Positions 62,601 to 64,000 of a stretch of 64,000 nucleotides of DNA are shown here, one piece after another. The stretch covers positions 4,836,001-4,900,000 of the forward strand of contig BSYQ01000009.1 in NCBI GenBank assembly GCA_030272585.1, read 5' to 3'. The stretch's first letter is position 1, and each line of letters starts with the position of its first letter. The position numbers and the translations under genes were made by a program. Origin of the DNA: Bryopsis sp. KO-2023. Its lineage: Eukaryota; Chlorophyta; Ulvophyceae; Bryopsidales; Bryopsidaceae. Below the pieces are notes generated by a model. The model made no database searches. It had not been told where the DNA came from and worked only from the letters and a program-made list of their open reading frames with translations.

Positions 62601-63025
62601 AAAAAAAAAAAAAGAAGTTAAAAGTTAAAGTTTTTTAGTCTGACTCAGAAAGAAAGCATCGTATCATCACAATGTCCATATCTAGCTCTCTACCCCACCC
62701 TTTCGACTTAATTTTCGATAAGATTTTTAATAGGTTGCTTTTTAAAAATCACAAAGCTTTAAGGATATACATTCATTCGATTTTCGTTTCGTAATCGAAT
62801 CAGATGCATGCATTTCTTTTTTTCTTTCTTTCCTTTTTTTTTTTCCTTGTTTTTTTTCTTTGATTTTTATTTTTACCTCTTCAAAGGCTCTAGTTCTGAG
62901 ACGTCAAATGGTTCGCTCCATCCACAGTCCAGCAAACACCGGCACCCTCCAAACTCCAGAAAATAACACAGGGGGCCGTTGCCTCTCACACCGCACAGCG
63001 GCGTGAAATTGATCGACGTCCCCAT
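56639..63025 (-). CDS. CPSF2: Cleavage and polyadenylation specificity factor subunit 2, CPSF100 (14 exons, 775 aa)
   Basis: CPSF2 is the catalytically inactive partner of the endonuclease CPSF73 (CPSF3) in mRNA 3'-end processing. Exons: 63025-62877, 62425-62257, 61968-61872, 61760-61640, 61235-61117, 60642-60531, 60428-60294, 59552-59387, 59169-58989, 58719-58493, 58249-58144, 57862-57576, 57391-57215 and 56920-56639. All phases agree. The metallo-beta-lactamase motif is degenerate ([17 protein letters not shown]), as in other CPSF100 proteins, so zinc catalysis is not expected. Further landmarks: [50 protein letters not shown] (beta-CASP), YVEWDDYGE and [12 protein letters not shown]. The C-terminus [15 protein letters not shown] closes the domain correctly. 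Length matches human CPSF100 (about 780). The sixth intron requires a GC donor (AG|GCAAGC). The gene is divergent from whatever starts near 63265. Confidence 0.95.
58053..58130. repeat. Three tandem copies of a 23-25 base unit in a CPSF2 intron
   Basis: Units begin at about 58053, 58078 and 58101 with TCGTTGGTTGAGTCAGACAT. The array sits about 15 bases inside the intron whose donor is at 58143. Confidence 0.85.
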
Positions 63026-63264
63026 GCCCCCCCCCCAAAAAAAAGGGGAAGAAAAAACAAAAGGTTCGCCCCCCCGTTGCTCGATTTTTCCTTTTCAGAA
63101 ACGCTTCGGAAAAACAGGTGTATCGTTAAGATGTGAGGGAATGTATCTACCCTGGGGTTTTTTGATTTTGAAAAACGAAATTACGAATTACGAATTCGAT
63201 CGTAATAAAGGTCGTGCGGTACGTGAGCTTTTGTAAATGAAACTAGAACTTTGTGGCGTATTCG
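63026..63264. promoter_or_regulatory. Upstream region of CPSF2, possibly shared with a divergent gene
   Basis: Contains a poly-C/poly-A tract at 63028-63045 immediately upstream of the CPSF2 ATG, then AT-rich DNA. Nothing more specific is visible. Confidence 0.3.
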
Positions 63265-63471
63265 ATGCGTATCCGACCATCGACTGGCAGGGTTTGGATG
63301 CATTTCGTGTCCGAAGAGCGCTGGGTAAAGGACCCTGCGTCGTTGGGAGTGTCATCACCGCGAACTCCCGACGAGAAAGTCAATCCCTGTTCCAGCGACG
63401 ACTTTGATCGCTCCTACGTCGGCGTATTTCGACGATCACGGGGGGACCACGGGCGGGTGATTTGATCCTGG
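63265..63471 (+). CDS. Possible short protein or 5' exon, unknown
   Basis: An open frame from ATG 63265 (MRIRPSTGRVWMHFVSEERW) reads through KDPASLGVSSPRTPDEKVN to a TGA at about 63469. Composition is balanced and GC-rich compared with flanking DNA. It would be divergent from CPSF2. There is no homology that I recognise, and it could be an untranslated leader of the exon at 63516. Confidence 0.3.
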
Positions 63472-63515
63472 GGGGGTGTTCGGCGTACGGGAGAGAGAGA
63501 GAGTGAGAGAGAGAA

Positions 63516-63658
63516 ATGTTTCATTTTCACTCGCTGAGAGCGTCGGGGTTGAGATCGACGGTGCGATGCGTCGAGTCGTCGATCGAGTACTTCGAGTGGG
63601 TGGGCGTGCGCAGGAACTCTGACGATAGCGTCAATTTTGCGGTTCGACTCTGGAGGAG
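63516..63658 (+). CDS. Possible first exon of a gene running off the window
   Basis: ATG 63516 opens MFHFHSLRASGLRSTVRCVE and continues through SSIEYFEWVGVRRNSDDSV to a candidate donor GAGGAG|GTAGGG (phase 2). AT-rich intron-like DNA follows to the window end. A (GA)n tract precedes the ATG. Product unknown; the Arg/Ser-rich, acid-poor start could be an organelle presequence. Confidence 0.35.
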
Positions 63659-64000
63659 GTAGGGCGAACGAATCTGTTCAATTCCTTTCTCTTTCCTTTT
63701 TTCCCCTCTCTGTGCCGGCGTCCTTCAGTTTCTGTTCCAAGAAGCATGATTTTTTTTTTGAATGAAAAAAGTCATATCCACAATATGTTTTTGGCATTCA
63801 ATTGAGTTTTGATTTTTTCATGTTCTCCAGTACATTTCTTTGAGGAAGGATCGATACGAAAACTCACCAGAAAACACATTTCTAAATCCTGCATGTGCTT
63901 TCGAAATGCTCTGTGGATTTTTTATTTCAGTTTATATTTAAGTTGAAATCGCACAAAATGTATTACCTGAAATCTGATGCGTTGTGTAATGATGCCTGAC
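63659..64000. other. Intron-like DNA at the window end
   Basis: Pyrimidine-rich then AT-rich sequence following the candidate donor at 63659. No further exon is identifiable before the end. Confidence 0.35.

Overview
This is a stretch of nuclear DNA from a photosynthetic eukaryote whose cells (or gametes/zoospores) probably bear cilia. The evidence is split, spliceosomal genes with GT-AG introns; a nucleus-encoded thylakoid-type FtsH protease with an apparent plastid transit peptide; a chloride transporter of the eukaryotic CLC-d/6/7 type; polyubiquitin; and a roadblock dynein light chain. A green alga, possibly on the streptophyte side, fits best, but the lineage cannot be fixed from this sequence alone. 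Exons are moderately GC-rich. Introns and spacers are AT-rich and full of homopolymers, microsatellites and abrupt poly-C/poly-A junctions.

Layout. 1-1121 (+) is the 3' part of a polyubiquitin gene. 4006-2766 (-) encodes a secreted Ala-rich protein with a basic, Gly-rich tail. 5.7-7.8 kb holds a tiny two-exon gene (-), a possible (-) gene and a possible (+) small gene. 9.4-9.7 kb (+) looks like the 3' end of a gene with a ubiquitin-like fold. 15163-10095 (-) is an eight-exon RAD51 recombinase with a pogo-like MITE in one intron. Head-to-head with it, 15755-17895 (+) encodes an unknown basic/coiled-coil protein. 17.9-21.0 kb has no gene that I can see. 29136-21052 (-) is a CLC chloride/proton antiporter with at least 14 exons. 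31098-35867 (+) is a SPATA20/YyaL-type thioredoxin-domain protein with ten exons. 36413-37746 (+) is a small secreted protein. 41329-38243 (-) is plastid FtsH. 41867-53044 (+) is a run of three consecutive genes for secreted proteins: a 1311-residue Cys-rich repeat protein, a 418-residue Ala-rich protein and a 506-residue fasciclin-domain protein. 56121-54372 (-) is the roadblock dynein light chain, 63025-56639 (-) is CPSF2 (CPSF100), and 63.2-63.7 kb has possible 5' exons of a (+) gene leaving the window.

Housekeeping genes (ubiquitin, RAD51, CPSF2, CLC, FtsH, dynein light chain) are interleaved with lineage-specific secreted proteins. The three consecutive secreted genes at 41.9-53.0 kb, plus the related Ala-rich gene at 2.8-4.0 kb, are the best candidates for something undescribed: a probable extracellular-matrix or cell-surface protein set, one member built from seven copies of a six-cysteine domain I cannot match to a named family. 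Several gene pairs are divergent with short shared upstream regions (RAD51/coiled-coil, FtsH/Cys-rich, CPSF2/63.3 kb). All exon models were built by hand from splice consensus, reading phase and family conservation; no transcript data or database search was available.
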